Shown: in pieces, positions 54,889 through 63,084 of the stretch
Layout: every line of letters starts with the position of its first letter
Numbering within the stretch: the first letter of the stretch is position 1
Source of the DNA: Sphingomonas suaedae
Lineage (GTDB): Bacteria > Pseudomonadota > Alphaproteobacteria > Sphingomonadales > Sphingomonadaceae
Length of the DNA stretch: 64,000 nucleotides
Reading direction: 5' to 3'
Assembly: GCF_007833215.1 (NCBI RefSeq)
Contig: NZ_CP042239.1
Location: 3,904,001 to 3,968,000 of the forward strand
Position numbers and translations under genes: made by a program
The notes under the pieces: model-generated
What the model saw: the letters and a program-made list of their open reading frames with translations, nothing else
Database searches by the model: none
What the model was told of the DNA's origin: nothing

Positions 54889-56082
54889 TCAGCGTTCCCC
54901 TTGTTCCTTGTCGACGCGCATCACCGGTTGGACCTGGGGATAAGGGAGGATCAGCTTGCCCTGCGGGTCGGCGGTGTAGGTGGTTTGCGTCGGGAACGGA
55001 ATCGAGATGCCCTCCGCGGCGAAGCGGCGCAGGATGCCGATGATGACCGCATCGCGCACCTTGTGCGCCGTCGGCCAGTCGTCGCCGGGAATGTCGAACC
55101 ACAGAAAGAAATCGACCGAACTGGCGCCGAGCCCCTCGAAGCTCGCGCGCGCGATCGTCCCACCCGCTTCCTCGACGATGCCGGTCAGCATGTCGGGCAG
55201 CGCTTCGAGCTGCTCGGGCGGAGTTTCATAGGCGACGCCGACCGGCAGCTTGATGCGGATATGATCGCGGTTGGAGATGTTCTGGATCTCCTTGTCGAGC
55301 AGCTGCTTGTTGGCGATGATCCGCACCTCGCCGTCGAACGAGCGCACGCGGGTGGATTTGAGTCCGATTTCCTCGACCACGCCGACGGTCTGGTCGTACA
55401 TGACCTTGTCGCCGCGCCGGAATGGGCGATCGAAGATGATCGCGAGCGCGGCGAACAGGTCGGCGAAGATGCCCTGTGCGGCAAGGCCGATGGCGATGCC
55501 GCCGACGCCGAGACCTGCGACAAGGCCGGTGACGTTGACGCCGAGATTGTCGAGCACCACCACCAGGGCGATCGCGAACAGCGCTACGGTGACGAGCAGG
55601 CGGATCAGGCCGAGCGCTGAGAGCAGCGCCTCTCCATGATAGTTTTCCGCCGCCGTCCGTTTCTCGATCGCGCCCAGAATGATCTCGCGCGCCCACACGG
55701 CCCCCTGGAACACGACCGCCACGGTGAAGAGGAAGGCGATGGTCTTTTCGAGCATCTCGGGCGGCGCGGCATAGTTGGAGACGAGCCGCACCGACATCAT
55801 CACGATGAAGAAGCTGCCCGTACGCGACACCGCGCGGCCGAGGATCGTGCCCCAGCCCATGGGTCCATCGGACCGTTGGCAGAGCTTCGTGCCCCAGCTG
55901 CGCAGCCAGTAGAGCAGCAGGACGATGCCGACCGCGATGCTGGTGGCGATCAGGATCTGGAGCCAATGGGTCTGGACCCAGATTGCGGCATCGACGAAGA
56001 AGGCACGGGTCTGTGCCTCCATCGCGTTGCCGGTGTCGGTGGCGGCCTGCTCGGCCGCGGCGGCGCTATTGGTGACGGTCAT
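54889..56082 (-). CDS. MscS-family mechanosensitive channel
   Basis: 397 residues. N-terminal helices at about 40-60, 85-105, 115-135 and 150-175 lead to the pore helix VAGLGVGGIAIGLAAQGIFADLFAALAIIFDRPFRRGD, followed by the beta domain (VGVVEEIGLKSTRVRSFDGE) and a cytoplasmic vestibule. It releases solutes on osmotic downshock at the inner membrane. AAGGAA lies five bases before the ATG, partly inside the end of the topoisomerase gene, 9 bases upstream, so the two are co-transcribed. Confidence 0.92.
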   Translation of the reverse strand: MTVTNSAAAAEQAATDTGNAMEAQTRAFFVDAAIWVQTHWLQILIATSIAVGIVLLLYWLRSWGTKLCQRSDGPMGWGTILGRAVSRTGSFFIVMMSVRLVSNYAAPPEMLEKTIAFLFTVAVVFQGAVWAREIILGAIEKRTAAENYHGEALLSALGLIRLLVTVALFAIALVVVLDNLGVNVTGLVAGLGVGGIAIGLAAQGIFADLFAALAIIFDRPFRRGDKVMYDQTVGVVEEIGLKSTRVRSFDGEVRIIANKQLLDKEIQNISNRDHIRIKLPVGVAYETPPEQLEALPDMLTGIVEEAGGTIARASFEGLGASSVDFFLWFDIPGDDWPTAHKVRDAVIIGILRRFAAEGISIPFPTQTTYTADPQGKLILPYPQVQPVMRVDKEQGER

Positions 56083-56091
56083 GAAGTTCCT

Positions 56092-57099
56092 TCAGGCAGC
56101 TTTGGCGGTAATCCCGCCGCTCTCGAGAAAGGCGATCAGCCCCCGCTCGGCGCGGGTCAGATAATGGGTCGTGCGGGGCAAGCACAGCGTCTCGCGGAAC
56201 AGCTCCTGCGCTGCACGATCCTTGGTCAGGGCGATCAGGTCGGGGTGAACATAGGATTTGCGCGCGATGGCGGGTGTGTTGCCCAACGCCCGCGTTACAG
56301 GTTCGAGCATCGTCTTCAGCCCGACATATCCGTCCGCACCGGCCAGCGTCTCGAACGCGATCACGCTCGCGCCCCAGGTGCGGAAATGCTTGGCAGTGAA
56401 ATCGGCGCCCATCGCTTCGCGGATGTAAAGGTTGACGTCGGTCGATGTCACGGGATGCGCCTCCCCCGCCTCATCGAGCCAGCCGAACAGATGCTGGCCG
56501 GGCAGGTCCTGGCACTTTTTGACGAAACCGATCAGACTGCCGTCGGTAATCCGCAATTCGCGGATCTTGCCGGACTTCGCGCGATACTGAAGCTTGAGCG
56601 ACCGGCCGCTCAGCGTCGCATGACGCTTGCGCAGCGTCGTCGCGCCGAAGCTCTTGTTCGCCTTTGCATAGCCTTCGTTGCCGATGCGGACATGGCCGAG
56701 ATCGAGCAACCGCACGACCGCGGCAACCGCGCGCTCGCGGCTCAGTGCGCGCTTGCGCAGATCGGCCTCGATCCGGGCGCGCAGCCTGGGCAGGCGGTGG
56801 CCGAAGTCGGCGCAGCGATCATATTTGGCGGCCTCCTGCGCGGCGCGGAACTCGGGGTGGTAGCGATATTGCTTGCGCCCGCGATCGTCGATGCCGGTCG
56901 CCTGGAGGTGGCCATTTGGGTGCGGGCAGAACCAGGCGTCGCGATAGGCTGGAGGCAAGCCGACGGCGTTCAGCCGGTCGATCTCGTCGCGATCGGTGAT
57001 GCGCTTTCCCTTCGCATCCCAATAACCCCATTTGCCGCGAATGAGGCGACGGGTGATCCCCGGTGCGCCATCGTCGCAAAATCGCAGTCTCTTGCTCAT
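56092..57099 (-). CDS. DNA topoisomerase IB
   Basis: 335 residues from the ATG at 57099. The catalytic tyrosine is Tyr283 (ARKSYVHPDL). Supporting residues include VRIGNEGYAKANKSFGATTL with its arginine, the KLQYRAKSGK lysine, and KHFRTWGAS. It relaxes supercoils through a 3'-phosphotyrosine link, as in poxvirus and Deinococcus type IB enzymes, which many alphaproteobacteria carry. GAGG precedes the chosen start; a longer reading from 57153 is possible. It is in an operon with MscS. Confidence 0.92.
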   Translation of the reverse strand: MSKRLRFCDDGAPGITRRLIRGKWGYWDAKGKRITDRDEIDRLNAVGLPPAYRDAWFCPHPNGHLQATGIDDRGRKQYRYHPEFRAAQEAAKYDRCADFGHRLPRLRARIEADLRKRALSRERAVAAVVRLLDLGHVRIGNEGYAKANKSFGATTLRKRHATLSGRSLKLQYRAKSGKIRELRITDGSLIGFVKKCQDLPGQHLFGWLDEAGEAHPVTSTDVNLYIREAMGADFTAKHFRTWGASVIAFETLAGADGYVGLKTMLEPVTRALGNTPAIARKSYVHPDLIALTKDRAAQELFRETLCLPRTTHYLTRAERGLIAFLESGGITAKAA

Positions 57100-57203
57100 T
57101 CCGGCCTCGTCATGGCGGATGAATGCGCGGCCCGTCGCATCGTTCCGGAACATGTGAACGCGGCACCTGTTGAGAGGGCATATCCACAGACAGGAGACTG
57201 AAG

Positions 57204-57755
57204 ATGGCCGAGCTTTCGAACGCGCGTGTCCTGATGATCGCGACCGACGGATTCGAGGAGTCCGAACTGATGAAGCCGCGACAGGCGCTGATCGATGCCG
57301 GGGTGAAGGTGACGCTTGCCTCGCTCAAGCCCGACCCGATCCAGGGCGAGAAGGGCGGCGAGAAGGGTGCGACGATCACCCCCGACATGACCGTCGAGGA
57401 TGTCGACACCGAAGATTATGACGCGCTGGTCCTGCCGGGCGGCGTCGGCAATCCGGACAAGCTGCGCATGGACGAAACCACCGTCGATCTGGTGCAGGAA
57501 TTCTTCGACGACGGAAAGACCGTCGCGGCGATCTGCCACGCGCCGTGGCTGCTGGTCGAGGCCGATGTGCTCGACGGCAAGCGCGCGACCGGCTGGCCGA
57601 GCGTGCGGACCGACATGGAGAATGCCGGCGCCGACGTGGTCGACGAGGAAGTGGTGGTCGACGGCAATCTGATCACCAGCCGTAACCCCGACGACATCCC
57701 CGCCTTCATCGACGCGATCAAGGCGGCGCTGGTGAAGGAAACCGCCGACGCCTGA
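57204..57755 (+). CDS. PfpI/DJ-1 family protein (type 1 glutamine amidotransferase-like)
   Basis: 183 residues. The nucleophile elbow AAICHAPWLL puts Cys111 beside His112, and Glu18 (DGFEESEL) is the usual partner. LVLPGGVGNPDKLR and the final ITSRNPDDIPAF are typical of PfpI/YhbO-type proteins, linked to stress protection and possibly protein deglycation. GGAG lies 9 bases upstream of the ATG. Its transcript ends at the hairpin at 57812-57840. Confidence 0.92.
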   Translation: MAELSNARVLMIATDGFEESELMKPRQALIDAGVKVTLASLKPDPIQGEKGGEKGATITPDMTVEDVDTEDYDALVLPGGVGNPDKLRMDETTVDLVQEFFDDGKTVAAICHAPWLLVEADVLDGKRATGWPSVRTDMENAGADVVDEEVVVDGNLITSRNPDDIPAFIDAIKAALVKETADA

Positions 57756-57811
57756 CCCGAGCTGAGTCCCTTCCCGCAAAGGGGAGGGGCTTCTTAACGG
57801 TCTGCATTCAT

Positions 57812-57840
57812 AAGCTCCGGCAAACCGCCGGAGCTTTTTT
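57812..57840 (+). terminator. Terminator hairpin that also holds the next gene's ribosome site
   Basis: The stem AAGCTCCGGC / GCCGGAGCTT, with loop AAACC, is followed by a T-run ending at the ATG at 57841. The GGAG (57830-57833) in the right arm is the only ribosome site for the next gene, 7 bases before its start. Confidence 0.75.
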
Positions 57841-58770
57841 ATGCGCCTGATCGCACTTGCCGCCGCCCTGCTGGCCACCACCGCTCCCGCCGTGCCGCAG
57901 GCGCAGCAGGGGCCGTTCACCGTCGAGGGCGGGCGATCCTTCGCGAGCTTACAGGAGGCGGTTGCATCGATCGGCGAGGGGCGCGGGACGATTCGGATCG
58001 CCCCCGGCCGCTATGGCGAGTGCGCGGTGCAGGAGGCGGGCGAGATTGCCTATGTCGCGCAGGTGCCGGGCAAGGCCGTGTTCGACCGCGCGATCTGCGA
58101 GGGCAAGGCGACCCTGGTCCTGCGCGGCCGCGCGGCACGGGTGGACGGCATCGTCTTCATGCGCACGCTGGTCGAGGACGGCAACGGCGCGGGCATCCGG
58201 CTTGAGACCGGCAACCTCCACGTCTCCAATGCGATGTTCATCGACGGCCAGTGCGGCATCCTGACCGCGAGCGACCCGCGCGGCACCATCGTGATCGAGC
58301 GATCGACCTTTGCCGGGCTGGGCAAGGATCCGACCGGCAACGGCGCGCACGCCATCTATATCGGCAATTACGGGAGCCTGCGCGTGGTCGAATCGCGCTT
58401 CGAACGCGGCACCGGCGGCCATTATGTGAAGGTGCGCGCGCCGCGCGTCGAAATTCTCGATTCGAGCTTCGACGACAGCATGGGGCGCAACACCAATTAT
58501 GCGATCGACCTGTCGAACGGTGCGACCGGGCGGATCGCGGGCAATGCGTTCGAACAGGGGCCGGCCAAGGACAATTACGGCACGATCATCGCGGTCGCGC
58601 CCGAGGGAGCGAAGCACAGCTCGGCAGGCTTGGTGATCGAGCGCAACAAGGCGTGGCTGTCGCCCGGGTTCAAGGACAGCACCACCTTTGTCGGCAATTG
58701 GTCGCGCGATTCGCTGGTGGTGCGGGACAATGAGCTTGCCGATCGGATCGCGGTGATCGCCCGCCGCTAA
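57841..58770 (+). CDS. Secreted right-handed beta-helix protein
   Basis: 309 residues. A signal peptide (MRLIALAAALLATTAPA) precedes a parallel beta-helix with repeated turns: FASLQEAVASIGEGRGTIRI, GIRLETGNLHVSNAMFID, IVIERSTFAGLG, LRVVESRFERGTGGHYVKV and VEILDSSFDDS. Such folds occur in pectate-lyase-like enzymes and in structural proteins; no catalytic residues can be named. Its only ribosome site lies in the preceding hairpin. Confidence 0.75.
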   Translation: MRLIALAAALLATTAPAVPQAQQGPFTVEGGRSFASLQEAVASIGEGRGTIRIAPGRYGECAVQEAGEIAYVAQVPGKAVFDRAICEGKATLVLRGRAARVDGIVFMRTLVEDGNGAGIRLETGNLHVSNAMFIDGQCGILTASDPRGTIVIERSTFAGLGKDPTGNGAHAIYIGNYGSLRVVESRFERGTGGHYVKVRAPRVEILDSSFDDSMGRNTNYAIDLSNGATGRIAGNAFEQGPAKDNYGTIIAVAPEGAKHSSAGLVIERNKAWLSPGFKDSTTFVGNWSRDSLVVRDNELADRIAVIARR

Positions 58771-58776
58771 CGGGCC

Positions 58777-60279
58777 TCAGCCATAGCCGTTGCGCGCGCG
58801 CTCCGCGGCGCGCACGGCGGCGCGGCCGACCGGCGGCGGCTTGGCGGGATCGGGCCAGGACGGGGCGGTGGTCCAGCCGAGATGCGGCAGGCTGACGCTG
58901 CGTTTGCCCGACAGGTCGGTGCGCGCGACGATCAGGCCCTTTTCCTCGATATGCGCCATCATCCGCTTGGCGCGGCCCAGAGAGCTGGTGCCGTAGAGCG
59001 CGGCGATGCGTGCGTCTGAGGGGCAGGGTTCGCCCATACGGGCTGCCTTGGCGATGCCGAGGAAGGGCGCGAGCATCTCCTCGGGCAGCGATGCGGCGAG
59101 GGTGAGTGCATCGTCCCAGCCGGTCGTGTCGGTGATGCCTGCGCGTGCCAGCGCGAGCGCGGAGCGGAACTGACCGAGATCCATGCCGGGATCGACCCCG
59201 CGCATCTTGCAGCGCACGCCATAGTCCTGAAAGATCGTCGCTAGCGGGGCGCGGCTGTCCTCGCCGCCGATTTCGGCGAGGATCGACTGGCGAATGTCTT
59301 CCTGCTCGCCTTCTTCCAGCACCGGCATGTCGGGGACCGGTGGCGGTGCGGGGGTGGCGACCGCGCGCATCAGATCGGCCATCGGCACGGGCGCGGGCGG
59401 CGGCGGGGGCGGTGCCTCGTCCTCCGCCGCGGGGGCGAAGAGCATGTCGCGCATGTCTTCGGTCGGGGCGGTGGGGAGCGGGGTCAGCTTGGGGCTGACC
59501 GCGCGCGAACCGGTCTCGACCGCGCCGATCTTCACGCTGATCGGGCGACGCGTAATGGCGGGACCGAGCGCGAGGAACTCGCCGCGCGCGAGATCGCGGA
59601 TCGTGTCCGCCTGTTTGCGATCCATGCCGAGCAGGTCGGCGGCACGCGCCATGTCAATGTCGAGAAAGGTGCGACCCATCAGGAAGTTGGACGCTTCGGC
59701 GGCAACATTCTTGGCGAGCTTGGCGAGGCGCTGAGTGGCGATCACGCCGGCAAGGCCGCGCTTGCGACCGCGGCACATCAGGTTGGTCATCGCCGCGAGC
59801 GAGGTGCGGCGGGCTTCCTCGGTCACCTCACCTGCCGCAGCGGGGGCGAAGAGCTGCGCCTCGTCCACCACGGTGAGCACCGGGTACCAATGTTCGCGCG
59901 GGGCATCGAACAGCGCGGAGAGGAATGCGGCGGCGGCGCGCATCTGGCCGTCGATCTCCAGCCCCTCAAGGTTGAGGACGACGCTGGCGCGGTGCTCGCG
60001 CACGCGCGCGGCGAGGCGGGCGAGTTCGGGCAGGCTGTACTCGGCGGCGTCGACGGCAATATGGCCGAACGCGTCGGCGAGGCTGACGAAATCCCCCTCT
60101 GGATCGATCACCACCTGCTGGACGAGGCCCGCGCTCCCCTCGAGCAGGCGGCGGAGCAGGTGCGACTTTCCCGATCCCGAATTGCCCTGGACGAGCAGAC
60201 GGGTGGCGAGCAACTCCTCCAGATCGACGGCAACCGGGTTGCCGCGCGTGTCGAGTCCCATGTCGATGCGGGCGGTCAT
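58777..60279 (-). CDS. HerA-like/DUF87 ATP-binding protein
   Basis: 500 residues. Walker A is VQGNSGSGKSHLLRR, Walker B VLTVVDEAQLFAP, and an arginine-rich segment CRGRKRGLAGVIATQRLAKL follows, as in HerA/FtsK-type ATPases with DUF87. A proline-rich linker (about 290-320) joins a helical C-terminal half. It could be a DNA translocase or pump, but no NurA-type nuclease gene adjoins. It is convergent with the beta-helix gene. Confidence 0.8.
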   Translation of the reverse strand: MTARIDMGLDTRGNPVAVDLEELLATRLLVQGNSGSGKSHLLRRLLEGSAGLVQQVVIDPEGDFVSLADAFGHIAVDAAEYSLPELARLAARVREHRASVVLNLEGLEIDGQMRAAAAFLSALFDAPREHWYPVLTVVDEAQLFAPAAAGEVTEEARRTSLAAMTNLMCRGRKRGLAGVIATQRLAKLAKNVAAEASNFLMGRTFLDIDMARAADLLGMDRKQADTIRDLARGEFLALGPAITRRPISVKIGAVETGSRAVSPKLTPLPTAPTEDMRDMLFAPAAEDEAPPPPPPAPVPMADLMRAVATPAPPPVPDMPVLEEGEQEDIRQSILAEIGGEDSRAPLATIFQDYGVRCKMRGVDPGMDLGQFRSALALARAGITDTTGWDDALTLAASLPEEMLAPFLGIAKAARMGEPCPSDARIAALYGTSSLGRAKRMMAHIEEKGLIVARTDLSGKRSVSLPHLGWTTAPSWPDPAKPPPVGRAAVRAAERARNGYG

Positions 60280-60333
60280 TGCCGGGGGCTTTGGCCTATG
60301 GCCGGGGGTGGGGGCAAGGGGAGTGAGTCGAAA

Positions 60334-60500
60334 ATCCTCCCCTGAGCTTGCTCAGGGGAGGGGGACCGCCGCCTTAGGCGGTGGTGGAGGGCGGCTGCGC
60401 AGACAGCCGTAAGCAGCTCGGCAAAATACCGCCCTCTGCGGGGCGGCCCCTCCGTCAGCGCTGCGCGCTGCCACCTCCCCCAGCGAGCTGGGGGAGGAAT
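60334..60500. repeat. Repeat family B copy 2
   Basis: 167 bases. It has the same order of blocks as 32334-32499: a CCTCCCCTGAGC hairpin, GACCGCCGCC with GGCGGTGGTGGAGG, CGGCTGCGCAGACAGCCG, CAGCTCGGCAAAA, GCCACCTCCCCCAGCGAGCT and a final GGGGGAGGAAT. It ends 3 bases before the stop codon of the leftward hydrolase gene. Confidence 0.85.
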
Positions 60501-60503
60501 GCG

Positions 60504-61361
60504 TTACTGCTTCAGCCGCTCGGCCAGGATCGCGAGGATTTCGGTTTCGGTCGCGGCCTTGGCTTCGGCGTTGGCCGGGACCGACTGGCGCGACCTGATC
60601 GGGGTGTCGTAGCTGTGGGTCGCGTCCTTGAACATGCGGATGGTGATGTCGCCGCCCTTGGCCTTGCTGCGCGAGACGAAGCGTTCGCACAAGGTGGGCG
60701 AGACTTCCTCGTCGCCGCTGCCCATGAAGACGCGGACCGGGTGATAGGGCTTGTAGCCCTTGGCGAACGCGTTCTTCAGGCCGCAGCCGGGATAGAGCGG
60801 GATGCCGATCGCGAAGCCGATCTTGCGCATGTCGCCCGGCTTGTCGTCGGCCATCGCGGCGAGCGTGGCGCTGCCGCCGTTCGACCAGCCCATCAGCGCG
60901 ACCCGGTTGGCGATAATATCGGGCCGGGTCTGGAGATAGCGCAGCGCGCCATAGGCATGGAGCGGTCGCATCGTCACTTCGTTGAGCGCGGCGGGGCGAT
61001 CGCCATAGGTGAAGCGCCCGAAGCCGTCGGGATAGCCCATCGGCCCGAAATCATCGACCATCAGCGCGGCATAGCCATTCTGTGCCAGCAGCTTGCCCCA
61101 CATCTTGTGCCGCGCCGACAGGGTGGAGGCGTCGTACTTGCCCTTGGCGAGGCTGGAATAGGCACCGCTGCGGCCATGGAGCATGACCACGGCGGGCAGT
61201 TTCTCGGGGGCGTTTGCGGGTTTGAAGAGATAGCCTTTTACCTGCGTCTTGCCGTCGCGGCTGAGGAATTTGACGTCCTCGATCTGCACCTCTTGCGCAG
61301 TCGCGGGGGCGGCGAGGGCGATTGCGGCGGTGAGCGCTATGGGGGCGAGCAGGTGGCGCAT
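60504..61361 (-). CDS. Dienelactone-hydrolase-like alpha/beta hydrolase, exported
   Basis: 285 residues. The signal peptide ends PATAQ. The alpha/beta hydrolase fold shows VVMLHGRSGAY, the nucleophile serine in MGWSNGGSAT, an acid in MGSGDEEVSP and the histidine in KDATHSYD. It belongs to the dienelactone hydrolase group; the substrate is unknown and the enzyme is probably periplasmic. It starts one base after the gamma-glutamyltransferase stop, with AGGAAG as ribosome site, so it is the last gene of that operon. Confidence 0.87.
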   Translation of the reverse strand: MRHLLAPIALTAAIALAAPATAQEVQIEDVKFLSRDGKTQVKGYLFKPANAPEKLPAVVMLHGRSGAYSSLAKGKYDASTLSARHKMWGKLLAQNGYAALMVDDFGPMGYPDGFGRFTYGDRPAALNEVTMRPLHAYGALRYLQTRPDIIANRVALMGWSNGGSATLAAMADDKPGDMRKIGFAIGIPLYPGCGLKNAFAKGYKPYHPVRVFMGSGDEEVSPTLCERFVSRSKAKGGDITIRMFKDATHSYDTPIRSRQSVPANAEAKAATETEILAILAERLKQ

Positions 61362-61362
61362 C

Positions 61363-63084
61363 TTACTTCCTTGTCGGCAAAGTGATGGTCTTGGCGACGC
61401 CGTCGCGGCGGGGGTCGGCGCCGCCGTCGAACCTGCCGTCGCGGATCATGACGCCGTGGAGTCCTGAATCCTCGCCGGTGCCGCCGCGCACGGTGACGCC
61501 GCGCTCCGCCATTGCGGCGCGCAGTTCGGGAGAGAATTTGTCCGCCTCACCGTTGAAGCTGCTGCCGCGCGCGATCAGGTTGGGCAGCGCGATGGCGTCG
61601 GCGACCGGGAGCTTCCAGTCGATCATGCCGACCAGAGCCTTGGACACATAGCCCAGGATCGCATTGCCGCCGGGCGAACCGATCGCGCCCGCGAGGCTGC
61701 GATCCTGGCGCAGGATAACGGTCGGGACCATCGACGAGCGCGGCCGCTTGCCGGGAGCGATGACATTCGGCCCCTTCGGCACGAAGGAGAAGTCGGTCAT
61801 CTGGTTGTTGAGGAAAAAGCCGTCGACCATCCGGCCGGTGCCGAAGAAACTTTCGACCGTGGTGGTCATCGACACCGCATTGCCCTCGCCATCGATGACG
61901 ACGAAGTGCGAGGTGCCGGGGACTTCGTTGGTGGCGTCGATCCGGGCGGTGACGGCGCCGGGGGGCGTCCCCGCCTGTGGCGCGGGACCCGCGCGATCGC
62001 CGATCAGCGCGGCGCGGCTGGCGACATAGGCGGGATCGAGCATTCCCTTGACCGGTACGGTCGCGACGTCGCCGACATAGGCGTCGCGATCGGCATACAT
62101 CAGCCGGCTCGCCTCGGCATATTTGACCCAGGCGACGGGGTCGTTCGGGCCGCGCGACCCGATATCGGTACGTTCGATCATCGCCATCAGCTGAAGCAGG
62201 CCGACGCCTGAGGACGGGGGCGGGGGCGCGCAGAGGATGTAGGCGCGATAGGGGTTGCAGAGGCCGTCGCGCACGACCGGCTTGTAGGTGGCGAGGTCCG
62301 CTTCGGTCATCGAGCTGGCGAGATCGCCTTCGCGAACGCGGGCGACGATGCGGCGGGCGGTTTCGCCTTTGTACATTGCGTCCGGCCCCTGCGTTGCGAG
62401 GCGGCGGAGGAAGGCGGCATAGGCGGGGTTGCGAAGCGTGTCGCCGGCCTTGGTCTTGCTGCCGTCCGCATTGCGGAAATAGGCGAGCGAATCCGGGGTG
62501 TTCGCCTGCGGACCGCTGGAATTGATGAAGCGGCCGAGGCGCGCGGTGACGGTGAAGCCGTTGGTCGCGGTGCGCTCGGCATCGGCGAACAGATCGCGCC
62601 AGGCGAGCTTGCCGTGCTTTTTCTGGGCGAGCGCGAGCATCCGGACGACGCCGGGAACGCCGGTGGCGCGACCGGAGAGGACAGCGGTGCGAAAACCGAG
62701 CGGCTTGCCGTCGGGTCCGATGAACATGTCCGGCGTCGCGCCCGCAGGCGCAGTCTCGCGGCCGTCATAGACGGTGACGCCCTTGGTCTTCGCATCGTAG
62801 CGGACCATGAAGGCGCCGCCGCCGACGCCCGAACTTTGCGGTTCGACGAGGCTCAGCATCGCCTGGATCGCGACGGCGGCATCGACCGCGCTGCCGCCGT
62901 TGCGCAGGACGTCCAGCCCCGCCTCGACCGCGAGCGGGTGGGCGGCGGCGACGAAGGCCTGACGCTGTTCCGGGGCTGTCGTGACGGGCGCGGGTGCGGC
63001 GGTATCGACCGCGCCGCGCGGGGCGCAGGCGGTGAGTGCAGTCGCCGTGAGCGCGAGCAACAGGGTGGAACGGGTCAGCTTCAT
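61363..63084 (-). CDS. Gamma-glutamyltransferase, lipoprotein form
   Basis: 573 residues. The lipobox LTAC (Cys20) predicts membrane anchoring. VAAAHPLAVEAGLDVLRNGG and MLSLVEPQSSGVGGGAFMV are the large-subunit signatures; the small subunit would begin at the catalytic threonine of TSHFVVIDGEGNAVSMTTT. It cleaves or transfers gamma-glutamyl groups, such as in glutathione, in the periplasm. Its ATG overlaps the stop of a second GGT by four bases, so the pair are tandem paralogues. Confidence 0.9.
   Translation of the reverse strand: MKLTRSTLLLALTATALTACAPRGAVDTAAPAPVTTAPEQRQAFVAAAHPLAVEAGLDVLRNGGSAVDAAVAIQAMLSLVEPQSSGVGGGAFMVRYDAKTKGVTVYDGRETAPAGATPDMFIGPDGKPLGFRTAVLSGRATGVPGVVRMLALAQKKHGKLAWRDLFADAERTATNGFTVTARLGRFINSSGPQANTPDSLAYFRNADGSKTKAGDTLRNPAYAAFLRRLATQGPDAMYKGETARRIVARVREGDLASSMTEADLATYKPVVRDGLCNPYRAYILCAPPPPSSGVGLLQLMAMIERTDIGSRGPNDPVAWVKYAEASRLMYADRDAYVGDVATVPVKGMLDPAYVASRAALIGDRAGPAPQAGTPPGAVTARIDATNEVPGTSHFVVIDGEGNAVSMTTTVESFFGTGRMVDGFFLNNQMTDFSFVPKGPNVIAPGKRPRSSMVPTVILRQDRSLAGAIGSPGGNAILGYVSKALVGMIDWKLPVADAIALPNLIARGSSFNGEADKFSPELRAAMAERGVTVRGGTGEDSGLHGVMIRDGRFDGGADPRRDGVAKTITLPTRK

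Noticed and set aside
57765..57800. GGGGAGGGGCTT sequence resembling an arm of repeat family A
   Set aside because: Only a fragment of one arm is present without the inverted partner; it could be a remnant but cannot be supported as a full element.
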